Assembly (NCBI GenBank): GCA_921293015.1
Contig: OV121096.1
Span: 24,811,729 to 24,875,728, forward strand
DNA: 64,000 nucleotides
Direction of reading: 5' to 3'
Source of the DNA: Phorcus lineatus
Taxonomy: Eukaryota; Mollusca; Gastropoda; Trochida; Trochidae
Positions 46,640 through 58,821 of the stretch are shown here, one piece after another; position 1 is the stretch's first letter; the number at the start of each line of letters is the position of its first letter. The translations under genes and the position numbers were made by a program. The notes below the pieces were generated by a model. That model was not told where the DNA came from. It made no database searches and worked only from the letters and a program-made list of their open reading frames with translations.

Positions 46640-47960
46640 AGCCAGATCGAATTGACACCCCATAGTGAAGTAATCATTTCACATTTCACATTTCAAACCA
46701 CTTCCTTCGAAATAAAACTCAGGATCAAAACTGCCTCCATCCTAAATTATCATACAAGGCTGACTGGAAAAATTATTTCAAAACATTTAAAACCAGCATA
46801 CCTTGAAGCTAAAAAACCCAAACCTTTTGTGATAATTTCACTAAAACACTGTAAAACAATATATACCATTCATACCTTAAAAAATCTTAATCATCATTTC
46901 CTTGGTCGACAGAAGGAATTAAAACTCCGCAAATTGTTTCTTAACACAGCTAAACGTGACATAGGAATACAAGGTAATGGAAGCGATGGTATAAAAATTA
47001 AGCCTCCTTAACCAGAATGGTTTCACTCAACTTTAATCAACTTGGCTCGTCTGGAGCAAGAAATAAAAACCAGGCAATTACACAAACATTGCACCCTAGA
47101 GCATTACACTCTAAAGCAATTTATATGGTATTGCATTTTGCCCTTATCCATGAACTTTCAAATAAAGACCTAAAGGGCAATAAAATCAACTCTATTAATA
47201 GATATTTTCACAAAAGGTAACTAACTGTCCGGGCCAATAACAAATTTTCGGAAACTTTCCCATTTGAAAATGACATCCCAAAGTGCCAAATCTGAAGATG
47301 TCGGTGCTCTTTTGGTCCGTTGAAATAACCTTAAACTTCAACAAAACTTCTCCAGTCCACACTTAACAAATTTGACCAATGGGCCGACAAATGAAAATTC
47401 AAACTTAATTCGAAAACATCTGGAATGGTATTTAAACACCCCCAAAATGTAATCTTTCTTCCCCAAACTATATCTTAAAACCAATAGTATAAACCTCCGA
47501 AATCAAACTAAATTTCTAAGGATAATCTTTGACGAGCATCTCTCTTTATGTGCCCAAGTCAGATATCAAATACGTAAGTGGACAAAGAACCTTAATCTGC
47601 GCTTTAGGCCCTTGTCTATGTCTGTGTGTTCGGCAATGAAACTTCCGACAAAGCAGCAACAGAAGGCCTAAACTAAATACAATCACCCAACCTATACCAC
47701 ATACCAAACAACAAGTCAAAGTCCTCGCTCAATTACATAATATGCAAACTACAAAATAGCAAAACGTACCAAAACCCTTCTTCCTAAAGGACTCACTGAC
47801 TTAATAAAAAAAAAACTTGATAGGGCAATCATCCAACTTCAAACAGGAGAAATTCAACTCAATGCAAAAACACAACAAACAGGTCACAAACACCAAAAAA
47901 ACGAACAGAAACAATTACACAGACACGCCATAAATTTTTAATTCCCCAACATAGCAATGT
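46640..47960 (+). pseudogene. RNase H-bearing LINE remnant
   Basis: Degenerate plus-strand frames. Near 47515 LRIIFDEHLSLCAQVRYQIR matches the region after the reverse transcriptase in Jockey/I-type elements, and near 47632 VFGNETSDKAATEGLN matches the C-terminal motif of the RNase H domain. The open frame 46532-47011 begins in the SINE and continues into basic, Lys-rich sequence that may belong to this element. Stops are frequent. Confidence 0.65.
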
Positions 47961-47963
47961 AGA

Positions 47964-48031
47964 CACTTTCTAGATACGACCTAGAAACTTTCTAGATACG
48001 ATCTGAAACTTTCTAGATACGATCTAGTAAC
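47964..48031 (+). repeat. 22-24 bp triplicated motif
   Basis: ACTTTCTAGATACGA(C/T)CT occurs three times in tandem. Nothing recognisable follows up to 48877; the open frame at 48174-48482 has no domain. Confidence 0.8.
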
Positions 48032-48877
48032 CATCCAGAACGGATATAGAAAATTTCAGAAATAAATTTGTGTTGTGTATCCCGTCAAGAACATTTCCCT
48101 TTGTCTGTATTTAAAATTAACCTCTGAAAAATTGATTTTTTATCATTTTGTATAACGACCATTTAAAAGTATTATGCTAAATACATGTAAATACATAAAT
48201 AGATATATCAGGTATTTATCTGAAGCTTTTGAAGACAAGGAGTGCCTTTGTCATACAGCTCATCACAGTTTAATCAACCGTGTCCCGAGGAAGAGAAGTT
48301 TTACAAAATTGACAATAGCGGGATTCAAACTTACTGTATCAGGGTCTTTCCTCTTCACAACGGTCTGGAAGCACCCTCATGGTTTGCACGTTCTGAAGCA
48401 ATCTAAATTAGCCAATCACAACGACTCCAGCAAAAGATTTCGGTATCAGTATCGAGGGGCAATTTACCAATCGGACGATTGATCACCACTAACCTTATTT
48501 TAAACGATGTTTTTGCTCCCCTTATTAATAGGTTTTGTCTGCCGTGAACTGGTGCCAGCACGTGCGAGAAGTGAGGGTTCTTTCAGACCAATGTGTAGAG
48601 GAAAGCCCCTGACAAAGTACGTTCAAAACCCGCTAGAGTCAAATATACAAAAACTGTTATTCCTCGGAACACGGTTGATTTTTATATGACTGGAGCTCAT
48701 CACAGCTAACGCCTCCTGATGGGGTTGCTATTTTATTATTTAAGGACAAAACGAACTACCATGGACCTTGTCTTTGGACTCGTGATTCGAGCCCCGTTGA
48801 TTATTTTCAAAGATTCCAATCCTACCTATATCTGAATTCCCCATTACATACAATTCACATCATTTTGTTAATATGTG

Positions 48878-49501
48878 TAAATGCAGCTGCATACCGAAAG
48901 TTTGTTCACTTACCACTGCAAATATCATGGAATTTGGGTTTCGTTTCAAAATCAATAGAATAACTTTAACAAGACTGACAATGGATCACCCACTGTCCAT
49001 GTGTGAAATAGCCATTTTTGAACCCATGATGGCATTGTCAGGTCACTTGTGCAAAAATTCGAATATTGGCATATTGATATAGACAGAAGGGGTCACATTT
49101 TCGAAATTTCGATTTTGTTAAATGTCGAATAAAATGTCCCATATCGACTCTCTGGGATTAAAACCAACATAATCACATTGACTTTGGGCTAAGAAACAAA
49201 CGTGACTAATTTTTAAAGAAATCGAAAACTTATAAAGGATTTTATGGAGAAAAATAAAAATTAGTGTTTTCGGAATTTTGACCCCTGGTCCCTTCAATGA
49301 ACTGACAAGACTGTTACGGGTAATTGTGGGGTACAATAAACCTTTGCCTCAAAGAAGAATGGATCAGCATATGTGTATTGAAAATTCAATATTATACGTT
49401 TGTCTATCGCAACGCTACGATACCTCAAAGGCATCTCAAATTACATGATATTTGCACTAGTATATTCAGGTATGTGAACAAACTTTTGGCATGCAGCTGT
49501 A
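48878..49501 (-). mobile_element. TA-flanked MITE, copy 2
   Basis: About 624 bp, opposite in orientation to 35390-36017. Ends read GCAGCTGCATACCGAAAGTT and, inverted, ACAGCTGCATGCCAAAAGTT. The interior shares TTTTGACCCCTGGTC and the TTCACnTACC blocks. Confidence 0.85.
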
Positions 49502-49913
49502 TAGAAAATAAACCATGAGGATATGTATTTACAAATCATACACACCTAAATATATTGTGTTTTTGTATTTTATCAAACATACGATACATACATCAAACGA
49601 TAATGTTATCAATTATTGTTTTTCTTAAACAAAAATATGCTCTGTAACCATTCCCTTTAAAATCGATGGCTTGATCAAATTGTATAGAATTTCATATATT
49701 CCTCCCAATTTTTCAAGCTGACAGGCAAGACTTTTACGAGTAGGACTGCTATTCAGAAGTAATATGAGCCTGCACCCGTTCTTACTGCCCTTGGAAGTTT
49801 TTTGTTGAAAGCTCGAATCTTCCTCCAGTTTACGGACTGACATCATGCTTCTTTGCAAAACAAGATATTTCTTTTTTATGTGGTTTTTAAAAGTTTTTCA
49901 CAACGTCCTCCAA

Positions 49914-50038
49914 TTGTGTGTATGTATGTGTGTATGTATGTATGTATGTATGTATGTATGTATGTATTGCAAGTGTGTGTATGTAGTGCAAGTGTGTGTA
50001 TGCATGTTATGTATGTATGTATGTAGATAAGTATGTAG
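49914..50038 (+). repeat. (TGTA)n microsatellite
   Basis: TGTGTATGTATG-type repeats, interrupted by CAAGTGTGTGTATG. The long frames on both strands here are artefacts of the repeat. Flanking 49502-49913 and 50039-50829 show no gene. Confidence 0.95.
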
Positions 50039-50829
50039 GATAATAGGAATTGAGCCAAAGGAAAACTGTAAATACATATCTTTATATATATATGGGAAAT
50101 TTCAAACATGCTGGGTTTTATCTGCTTTAAGTTCATTATAGACGACACTTTGAAGCAAGCAAATGGCACTAGCTGAGGAAAAAGAAAAAATATTAAACTG
50201 AACTAATTTGGAAGGATCAACTTATCAGTGTTGGTCTTTGAAGAACTTCTCTATAGGGTCAATGTGCAATCTATTAAACTAAAAGATTTGAAGTTATCCG
50301 TTGTAATCCTATTTTTGAGGAATTAAATCTAGGGGTTTGTAAGTTCGGAGTTGAAGTAATATCCTTTGGTGTTTATGGGTTCCTCGGCGCCCAATCTCTT
50401 TGTTATATATTGTATAAAAGGTCCTTGCATTACGACATTATCTTGGCTATACATGGGTAATCAGCCGTTAGCAATTGTAGGAGCTCTCAGGAGACTGGTA
50501 CACTGATGTAAAAGAATTATGAACTTATAAAAAATGGAAGGAAAAGGAAGATAATTTATTATACAGATACAAAACACCCACTTACTTTTATCGTGATTAA
50601 ATTACTACTCTACTGATTACTTCAATTCGAAAATTTCTTAATAAAATTTCGCCTTCTCACAATTTTCTTAAACATTTTTAAATCTCCGAATAATATTTTG
50701 CAGTATATTTTGCAGGCGGACAGACAAGCGTGCAGAAATAATTTAACATGTTTTCAAGCACTTCCGGTAAGCTGTTCACGGTGAGAGGTCACTGATTTTT
50801 TCTCTCGCGGTAGACAGCTTAAGAAATTG

Positions 50830-53800
50830 AATATGTCAAGTAAAATAAATATGGCAAGAGGTGGCCGGACTGATTACATGGCGGCCGACCTGAAACGTTT
50901 TATAGAGGAAGAGATACGGAAGCACACGAATGAACGTGGTCGTGCAGCTTCGAGCCTCTTTGAACGACATAATAAAAAGTGTTGAATTTAATTTGTCGCA
51001 AATTGAGGGAAATAAACAGACAATCAAAATAATCACAGACGACGGAACATGCCTTCGCGAGGAGCCAGACAAAGGACAAAGTTGTACAGCATTGATATAT
51101 GGTATCCCTACCAGAAACAACACGGAGATATCAGCTTGGAAACTACATTGGTATCGATAATGCACAAGATATGCTTTTTGTATATGTGCACCCACTGCCT
51201 CAACTCGGCACAGATCCTACAGGTCGACTGGCCGTTTGCCGGACCTGGGCCCGTGATTGTTAAGTTGGTGACAATTATAAATAGAAAGAAGGTGTTTATT
51301 GCTAGCTTCGAAAATTAGAAACCAAGAGAAATCAATTCGAACGGATTGATAAGTTATGAACCAGACAGGACTTGTAAAATCTTTGTAACAGTGTCACAAC
51401 ATTTTTAAAAAATCCAAAATTTTATACAAATATTGTCTCAATTGTAAATAAGTACCTACTTTCTAAAATAATATGTAGATTTGAACCAAAATATTTTCAA
51501 AATTGTTAATCACGATACACTTTCATGTAATTATGCATATTCCAACAAAATTTTATAAAAATTAGATGATTGGTTCAGGAGTTATTAGCTGGACAGGACT
51601 TGTTAACAGTTTTCATATAAATTTATCAGTTTTCCCCAAAATCCCAAAATGTTTGACGATTTTAAAAGAACATTGGTACTTACACATCATTACATATTTC
51701 TGAATTCCCGTGACAAATTTGAAGTAAACTGGTTGATTAGTTACAAAGTTATGATACGGACACACTGTGTAACGGATGGACCCCATTATAATGCCCCAGG
51801 CAACTTCGTTGTTGCGGGAGATAAAAAAGAGTATATGATACACCATGTATACAAGGATGACTTTGGGTACCTTCTTCTGATTGACATAACATTAAATGAT
51901 ATCCGAATGACCATTTGTTAGGTCTATGGCCCAAATACAGATACACCTAACATTTACAAAATGATTTTGACAAAATTCAAGGAACTTGGAAATGCCTGTT
52001 ATATTCTAGGTGGAGACTTTAATTTGTTGCTGGACCGTGATGGAGATACAAATAATTAAAACAAATTCAATAATCCAAATGCCATAGAAAAGCTATTAGA
52101 ACTTTTAGGAGAAGTAAACCTTATAGACATTTGGCGTGAAAGCAAGGAAGACTTGAAGGTTGGAATGTTTTCCTTATTTTTGAAAATCTGTGTGGTAATG
52201 TAACGTTTGCTAGAATTAACCCGGGACATGGAGCAGATCATTCTTTTATAAATTTTACTATGAACATTGAGAAAAAACACACTAAAACTATTGGAAATTC
52301 AATAACTCCCTGTTACAAGATCATAAATATGTGAAAGACATAAAACAAGTCATATCTGATGTAAAGAAAGAATATGCTTTACCAGTTTGACCAAATCCCT
52401 AATAACAACTTGCAATTTCTGATTGATGACCACCTTTCTATGGATCGCTCCTTATAAAAATTACGTGTAAATCAATAGCCTTTTCTTTTTATAGAAAAAA
52501 AAAACATGATAAAAAAATAAATGACCAAATAGAAGAAATTAAATTTTTTGAAAAATAACTTTGAAGAAAAAACCCATTTCTGTTCTAGATACTAGAAATA
52601 ACGGGAAAAAATTAGATGGCATAATTTGTCGCAAATTGAGGGTGATAAACAGACAATCAAAAGCAAGATTGATAACCAAAGGTGAAACCAAAGACAAGTA
52701 TTGTTGTTGTAATCTTGAAAATAGGAACTACATAACTTAGAATATGAAAGAATTAGCAAGAAATGATGGATTCGTAGTAGTAGTAGTAGTAAATGATACT
52801 TTATGGATATCATAAAATATCCCTACCAATTTGTACCAAAACCTGTATGCTTCAAGAGATGACCTTATAGATGATAAAAACCTCGATGATATACTCGCTA
52901 AGCAAGATGTCAATTAAAGGACAAATGTCGATGTCGATCATCCGGAAACAATGAATTATCACCTGTATCCAAAAAAAAAGGAAAACTCAGATAATTCTTT
53001 AAAACAATGGCGCCCTATTACGCTATTAATCATCAATTGTATACTTTTATCTTCTGTTACTGTGGACAGGTTTAACAAAGTCCTGCCTCAAATTATTGGT
53101 GGAGAATTGGGTTCATTCCTGGCAAATACATTTGGAGACAGCAGTCGCTTGATACATGTATATTATTTGCAATTATACACTTAATCTAGACAAAAACCTG
53201 GCATGCTTTTCATATCAGACTTTGAAAAAGCTTTTGATTCTGTTTCCTGGTCTTTCATATCTAAAACCCGGAAATGTTTTTGATTTGGTGAAAGTATCTA
53301 GAATCCATATTGGATATCCATACTTTTCAAGATATGAAGTCAAGTGTTATTATAAAAGGGAATTTTTCTCCTTGGATAGCTCTAGGCAAGGTGACCAACT
53401 ATCACCTTACATTTTTCTTCTCTGTGCTGAAGTTTATTCAATTCTTGTAAAAAAATTAAACATAAATTATGAAAGGTTTGACAATTGATATTGTAGATTA
53501 TTTACTTGCACAATTGGCAGATGATGTATGATTTCTCTTGGACGGTGCATTTGAATCCTTTGAGGAAACTATAGCCACTCTTGATACTATTGCAAAGATT
53601 TCGGGTTAAGAATAAACTTTGATAAAACAAAAGTAATTTGGATAGGATCCACACACAAAATTGTAACATAAAATTAAAACCCGATTTGAATATGGCATGA
53701 AACCCAGAAACCTTCAGAATTCTTGGCATAATGTTCCCCACAAACTGTGATTACATGACTAAGCTCAACCATGAAAGCGAAATCTTTGAGATTGAACAAA

Positions 53801-54410
53801 CTTTAAACAAATGGACGAATAAAATTATTACGCAAATGGGCAAAATGGCAGTAATAATTTCAATGCACATTTCAAAACTAAACTTCCAGTTCCTTACTCT
53901 CCAAAACCCCTCTGATGAAATAATTGAAAAAATAAATTCCTTTCTTTTCAAGTTATTGTGGGATAACAAACCAGATGAAATAAAGAGAACAGTTGCTTGT
54001 GAAAAAATTGGCAAAGGAGGAGTTGGAATGAAAGATATTTATGCTTATGTTGACTCTTTAAAAGTAATCTGGATAAAGTAATTGGAAACAAATGGAAAAG
54101 TTTAATAACAAAAACTGTTGCAATTTTCCTGATATACTCATTATCTGATGTGATTTTCCAAGAAAGATTGCACAAAAATCACAGAACCTTTTTGGGAGAT
54201 TGTCTTCTTGTCTTCTCGAAATATAGTCACATGGTAAGGCCAAATAACTATGGAGAGTTCTTTTGAGAACCTTTTCTTTACAATAACCATATTTCTATCA
54301 ATAGATAATTTAATAACTCTCCTGCCAAATAACGGTACAACATAGACACAAGATAACAGGACCAAGTTCCTGACGATTGCAAGATACAAAATGTAAAATA
54401 AAAACAATAA
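50830..54410 (+). pseudogene. L1-like LINE, near full span but broken
   Basis: An ORF1-like start lies at about 50833 (MSSKINMARGGRTDYMAADL). Then come an RRM-like block (ALIYGIPTRNNTEIS), an APE-type endonuclease at 51730-52160 (VYGPNTDTPNIYK, GGDFNLLLDRDGD, NLIDIWRES), and reverse transcriptase blocks at 52960-53620 (QWRPITLL, SDFEKAFDSVSWSFIS, LAQLADDV with the catalytic DD at about 53516). The downstream part (RILGIMFPTN, FLFKLLWDNKPDEIKRTVAC) runs on to about 54400. Many stops and shifts, including TGA right after LADDV, and a shortened endonuclease-to-RT segment. It ends about 550 bp before the fusion gene. Confidence 0.85.
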
Positions 54411-54961
54411 AACATTTTTAAAAATTTTTTAATTGTACATGAGGCACACTATTTATGAGACATACATCGTACCCACGCCGTAACAATAGTTTATATATCT
54501 GATGCAGACAGAATATTGAATTTCAATTGATTTTGTTTGAAAAAGTTACATTACTTATACTTAAGTAAATTTCACGTGCGATTTCGGTCTCGACAACATT
54601 CATGAAGGTGCTGTTTGACTTTCATCTAAAACTTATACTTGTCATGAATATTTTAGGTATTTATAGTTATTAAGAAGAATGTTTAAATGAATGTCATCCC
54701 AAATGGTGTTTTTAAACATATTTTTTTAAAAGCAAAAATGAAAACCATAAGATAACCGAGTGTCTCTTTTATGTCACAGAACACTACAGGCAAAGTATGT
54801 CACAGTTCATTTAAAAATTGCAACTAGACATGTATCGTATCATGACCATAAACATATCAGGCATCTGATAAAAAGAAGATACCCACTAAACGCCTGCTGA
54901 CTAAAATTACAGGAAATAAAGATATGATAAAATAATCATGACATTGTTTAATATTTTTCAG

Positions 54962-55859
54962 ATGTTGAAAGGATCCCTGGCCTTCATAGGATGGACGGTA
55001 GCATCGTTTATCTGCCACCAAACCGCCAAAACCTTCCTGAGATCAGCAACAACTGACACACAAGTAGTCAGTGGGGTCTTTTGGGCAGCTTTGGTTACAG
55101 CTTCTCAAGCTGTCATGTGTCTTCTTCTCACTACTGTAGAGTTTGGGGGACCGCCATGGGTCTTCAAGGTGAAGGTCGTCACCCACCTTGCTGCAACAAT
55201 GGCTACCAACTACAGCATGACCCTCATTGATGCATCTTCAACCTTTGCTGTTAAACTCTTTGAACCCGTAACAAGCGCCATTGTGCAGCGATTGGTGCTC
55301 AAAACCAAGCTGAATTCATCCATCTTCATAAGTCTACCAACCATAGTTGGAGGTGCCATTATGTTTTGTGGTTCATCGGTAAACAGCTCTGCTCTTTCCC
55401 TTGGAGGTATTATGGCTCTTGTAAGCAACGTCATGCTCGGCTTCAGAAACGTTGCCATCAAACTGGAGTCTGAAGACAGCACCAAGCAAATGATGAAGCT
55501 CAGAGGAAGGGGGGCACTTGTTATTGTGCCTGCAAGCATTAGACTCTTACTTGGACTTTACTCTTATATGAACACGCAATCAAATACATGGGTTACTCTC
55601 AGTTCAGCCCTTATCTTAACCAGTGTCTTCCACGTCCTTTACTCCTTCATATCCACTAACATTGTTCTGCGGTATATGAGTGTGCTGAGTCACTCCATCG
55701 CAAATATCATGAAGAGGGTTCTGGTTGTGTCTTTACTCTTCTCTGTAGGACAAAGGGAAGCAACTCTGATAAACTTTTTAGGACTTGGAGTGTGCACCCT
55801 TGGTCTGTTAGCCTATACACTGAGCCAGCATTCTTTTCAATCATTTTGGGGAAAAATAG
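54962..55859 (+). CDS. Fusion exon A: TPT/SLC35-type transporter
   Basis: Open from 54938; an acceptor TTTAATATTTTTCAG ends at 54961, so the exon likely starts at the ATG 54962. Numbering from 54938, family hallmarks are FAVKLFEPVTSAIVQ (103-117, the conserved Lys and Glu-Pro), GFRNVAIK (168-175), HVLYSFIST (232-240) and SHSIANIMKRVLVV (251-264). The Lys-Arg pair (259-260) is the phosphate-binding pair of structurally studied triose-phosphate translocators. The domain is about 300 residues, normal for the family. Without splicing, translation ends three codons past the donor (GKG, TAG at 55868). Substrate cannot be fixed from sequence; PEP is inferred from the fusion partner, with nucleotide sugar or another sugar phosphate as alternatives. 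Confidence 0.85.
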
Positions 55860-57342
55860 GTAAAGGATAGTTCTTATTTCACTTCTTTTGTGACATTAAA
55901 CGAGTGAGATGCGCAAATTACGCCTTTGGGCAATATCTCAGTCTGTTTTCGTACATTAAACAAAACAGCCCTAAATGAATGCTATTAATTTTCAATTCTA
56001 CATGTTACTTTTTATGTCAATAATTATACACTGTTGTTATTCTAAAGTTGAATTTTGATTTGGTTAATCTTTATTTTTTGCAGACGTGCGACTAGGATTA
56101 AGAATGATGACTTTTCTAATGGCGTCCATGTTTTGCAGCATACTTGTTTACATTTCGACTCAGAAAATGCATTCATTTGACGTCAACACCAACGTTTCTG
56201 ACTTGATAAGGAATAACAGCTTTCAAATAGAGCGGGATCGATTTCAATTGAAGAACGAAGAGAAAATAAGTGATTTTCTACAAAGAAGACTTATAAATAC
56301 TCCAACAGAAACAAACATCATATCACCATTACTAACAACCACGTTCGATGTCATAAACGAAGCACAGCGAGTTCAGATCAACTTATTCTCTGATATATTA
56401 TCTAAGTTTCAATATGCCATGCTGTTCGACGTGGCTGCTTTTGAAAATAAAGGCGATCCAGCAATTACAGCAGGGGAAGCCTATTTGATCGGACGCCTTG
56501 GACTAAAGCTCGTCTATTACTGTAACTTTTATGCATGCTCTGAGAAAAACCTTGATCATGCTAAAGAACTAAGTGCGAAATATTCACCTGAAAATATGGT
56601 TATTTTGCTTCAAGGTGGTGGCAATATTGTGGGATATCCATATAATGATCGTCTGCGTGGCGAGGTTTTAAAGCGTTTTCCAAAATTTCACAAAGTGTTA
56701 TTCTCCCAAAGTATATACCTAACCAAAGACAAAAAACATGTCGAATTTTGTAAGAAAATTTACAATAACGATGACACCTTCACAATGATTCTCAGAGATA
56801 AACAGTCCTTGAGATACGCCCAAGAATACTTCTCTGGTAGAAACAAGATCATGATGGCACCAGACATGGCGTTCCAGATCGGTCATGTGGATCGGTTTCT
56901 GTCACCTTCATTTGACGTTCTATGGATAAAACGTTCCGATGGAGAAAGTCCTGGCTACAAGATGCCCACATTTCCAAAAGGAATTACAGTGCATGTTGCG
57001 GACTGGTGGAAATGGAAAACGCCTCATGGTGAAACTACAATGGAAACAGCGTTCTTGATGGCAAACAATGGCTTGGTGTTCCTTCAACGAGGCAGAGTTG
57101 TTGTCACTGATCGTCTTCATGGGCATATTCTCAGCGTCTTGCTTGATATACCACATGTTCTGATTGATAATTCTTATAAAAAGGTATCGGCTTTTCACAA
57201 CACCTGGACTAAAGGTCTGGAAAACACACTAATGGCAAACAATGCAGAGCATGCAGTAGAATTGGCTGTTCAGTTAATAGAGAAATATAATGACACCCTA
57301 CCATCAATAGTCCCCTTTATGGATATCAAGGAAAATGCATAG
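54962..57342 (+). CDS. TPT transporter-pyruvyl transferase fusion protein
   Basis: Exons 54962-55859 and 56084-57342 join in frame across a 224 bp intron: donor ATAG|GTAAAG, acceptor TTTTTTGCAG, junction codon g+ac (Asp). The product is about 718 residues. The first half is a TPT/SLC35-type transporter of about ten membrane helices; the second is a PF04230-type polysaccharide pyruvyl transferase behind a hydrophobic segment. Known biology: TPT-family members include PEP translocators; pyruvyl transferases transfer a ketal-linked pyruvate from PEP to galactose or other sugars; fission yeast uses a separate Golgi TPT-family transporter plus Pvg1 for this. Inference: this protein brings cytosolic PEP into the Golgi lumen and uses it there. 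Pyruvylated galactose has been reported on Aplysia nerve glycolipids, so a molluscan substrate is plausible. The ATG at 54962 directly follows an acceptor, so a 5' exon probably exists. Confidence 0.78.
55860..56083 (+). other. Intron joining the two halves of the fusion gene
   Basis: 224 bp, starting GTAAAG and ending in a T-rich tract plus GCAG. It is AT-rich, unlike the exons. Retention brings in an early stop at 55868-55870, so splicing would decide between a transporter alone and the fusion. Confidence 0.75.
56084..57342 (+). CDS. Fusion exon B: polysaccharide pyruvyl transferase
   Basis: Encodes about 419 residues (numbered here from the codon at 56086). It opens with a hydrophobic helix (TFLMASMFCSILVYIS, 9-24), then a stem to about residue 105. 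The catalytic domain covers about 109-400. It has the N-terminal motif LFDVAAFENKGDPAI (113-127), the glycine motif VILLQGGGNIVGYPYND (172-188), and TDRLHGHILSVLLDIPHVL (341-359) followed by DNSYKKVSAFHNTW. The His in RLHGH is conserved in the family. Domain length and motif order match complete enzymes, so no truncation is suspected. In-frame ATGs at 56104 and 56107 could start a stand-alone type II Golgi protein if the exon had its own promoter. The family is well known in bacteria, fungi and some algae; in animals its distribution is patchy. Confidence 0.88.
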
Positions 57343-58821
57343 ATTGTTTTGCTGCTTTTATATTAAAAAAATCTGGTAGTTCTTCTAATTTGTTTGGAAA
57401 AGGATTATCTATGTGTTAAACAAACTGCTAGCTTTCAAATTTGCAAAGTTGCAAACGTATGCATGAATCCTGTATTCCGAAACAAACAGAAATGACCCCT
57501 GAAGTTAAATCCTAATGAAGATAATTAAGGTTTTAGGTGATACACTTTGGTTAAATTCAATTCGATTTATATGATTGATATTATATCTTTTACAGAGTTT
57601 TCTAAAGCAGAGCATCCCAGAAACGTGCATAGCTTATTCTTTTATCTTGTAATTAACAAGAATATTTCATCCTTTGTTATCAGTAAAAGGATAACGGTCT
57701 GTTCATCAGCTTCACACATTCCTAAGTCAGCAGGTCTCAATAATCAATATTTTCCATTTTGTGCAGAATCAATTATTATGATTTTCCCACATTCATAAGG
57801 ACTTTAACAACCTTTACTTTTCTTTATTCATTACAAGTCAATTGTAAAGAATTAGTGTTACTTCCATCCTTAAAAAGCTTAAGCTATACCCAGACAATAG
57901 CCAAATTGAGTAATTTGAAACTCTTGCTTTACTGCTTTTAAAGGTAAACAATAGAAGAATTGCTGATCAAGGTGAAATGATTATTTTAGATAAGAATAAA
58001 GAAGTAGGCAATCCTTGATGCTAAAACAAAAGGTCAATACAATTTACTATATCATTGATTTTTTAGGTTTTCTTTTGTATTTTGCCATTTTCAATGCTGG
58101 ATTGACTTATTAGAATCCAACCAAATATTATTAAACCTATTGATTGATTGAAGTGTTTCAGCATTTCAGGGATAAACTGTAAATTGGTTAAAAGGTTAGA
58201 GACGACAACGAGGCTTTTACTATTCATTTATTGTTATAAATCAAATGTGTATAAAAGACACTTCTAGACATGTAAAAGGGTGATTCAAAATCATTTTTAA
58301 TGAACATGATTAAAGTTCTATGTGTATGATACTTATCTCAAATAGATATCAATAACTTAAAAAACTTGTAACAATGTAGTCAGTCATTCTCCCTGAAGAG
58401 TAAATCGAAACATGTATATATATATATATGAAAAGTTGAATTGGTTCAAACGCAAGGTCACATATAGATTAAATATAACATACTTCACATAGTCGTTTGA
58501 ATAATCATTTTAATCCGATACTAGTATTTCGTCAATAGTATTGACTCATCAGGGATGAAACGATATGATCGTTAACATCGCATTACAAGCGTTTTTATAA
58601 CAAAATATACGTACAATGTACAAGGATATATTGTAAATTATGCTAATTAGGTGACGTCGTGGTTCTTCCTTGTTGGTCTTCTGATTGACACAATCACTCT
58701 CTTATGAGTTTACCCCTTGAGCAATATGTTAATGTGACATAATCCCTCTTGTTTTTTAAATAGCTCAATTGTAGTTAGAGATATATGTCAGTGATTTAAG
58801 GGTAATCATCTCATTGTTTAT
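57343..58821. other. 3' flank of the fusion gene
   Basis: AT-rich DNA, probably including the 3' untranslated region. A short TA run lies near 58416. No other gene was recognised; open frames at 57547-57941 have no domain. Confidence 0.45.
57995..58000 (+). terminator. Possible polyadenylation signal
   Basis: AATAAA about 650 bases after the fusion-gene stop. An ATTAAA at 57362 is closer but only 20 bases from the stop. Neither is confirmed by a downstream cleavage context. Confidence 0.3.

Noticed and set aside
46532-47011. 159-codon open frame as a gene
   Set aside because: It begins within the tRNA-like head of a SINE and runs into retroelement debris.
49876-50169. 97-codon frame rich in Ile, His and Thr
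   Set aside because: It is the translation of a TGTA microsatellite.
55210-55539. 109-codon minus-strand frame, and a similar one at 56920-57198
   Set aside because: Both are shadows of the fusion-gene exons, which have clear protein families on the plus strand.
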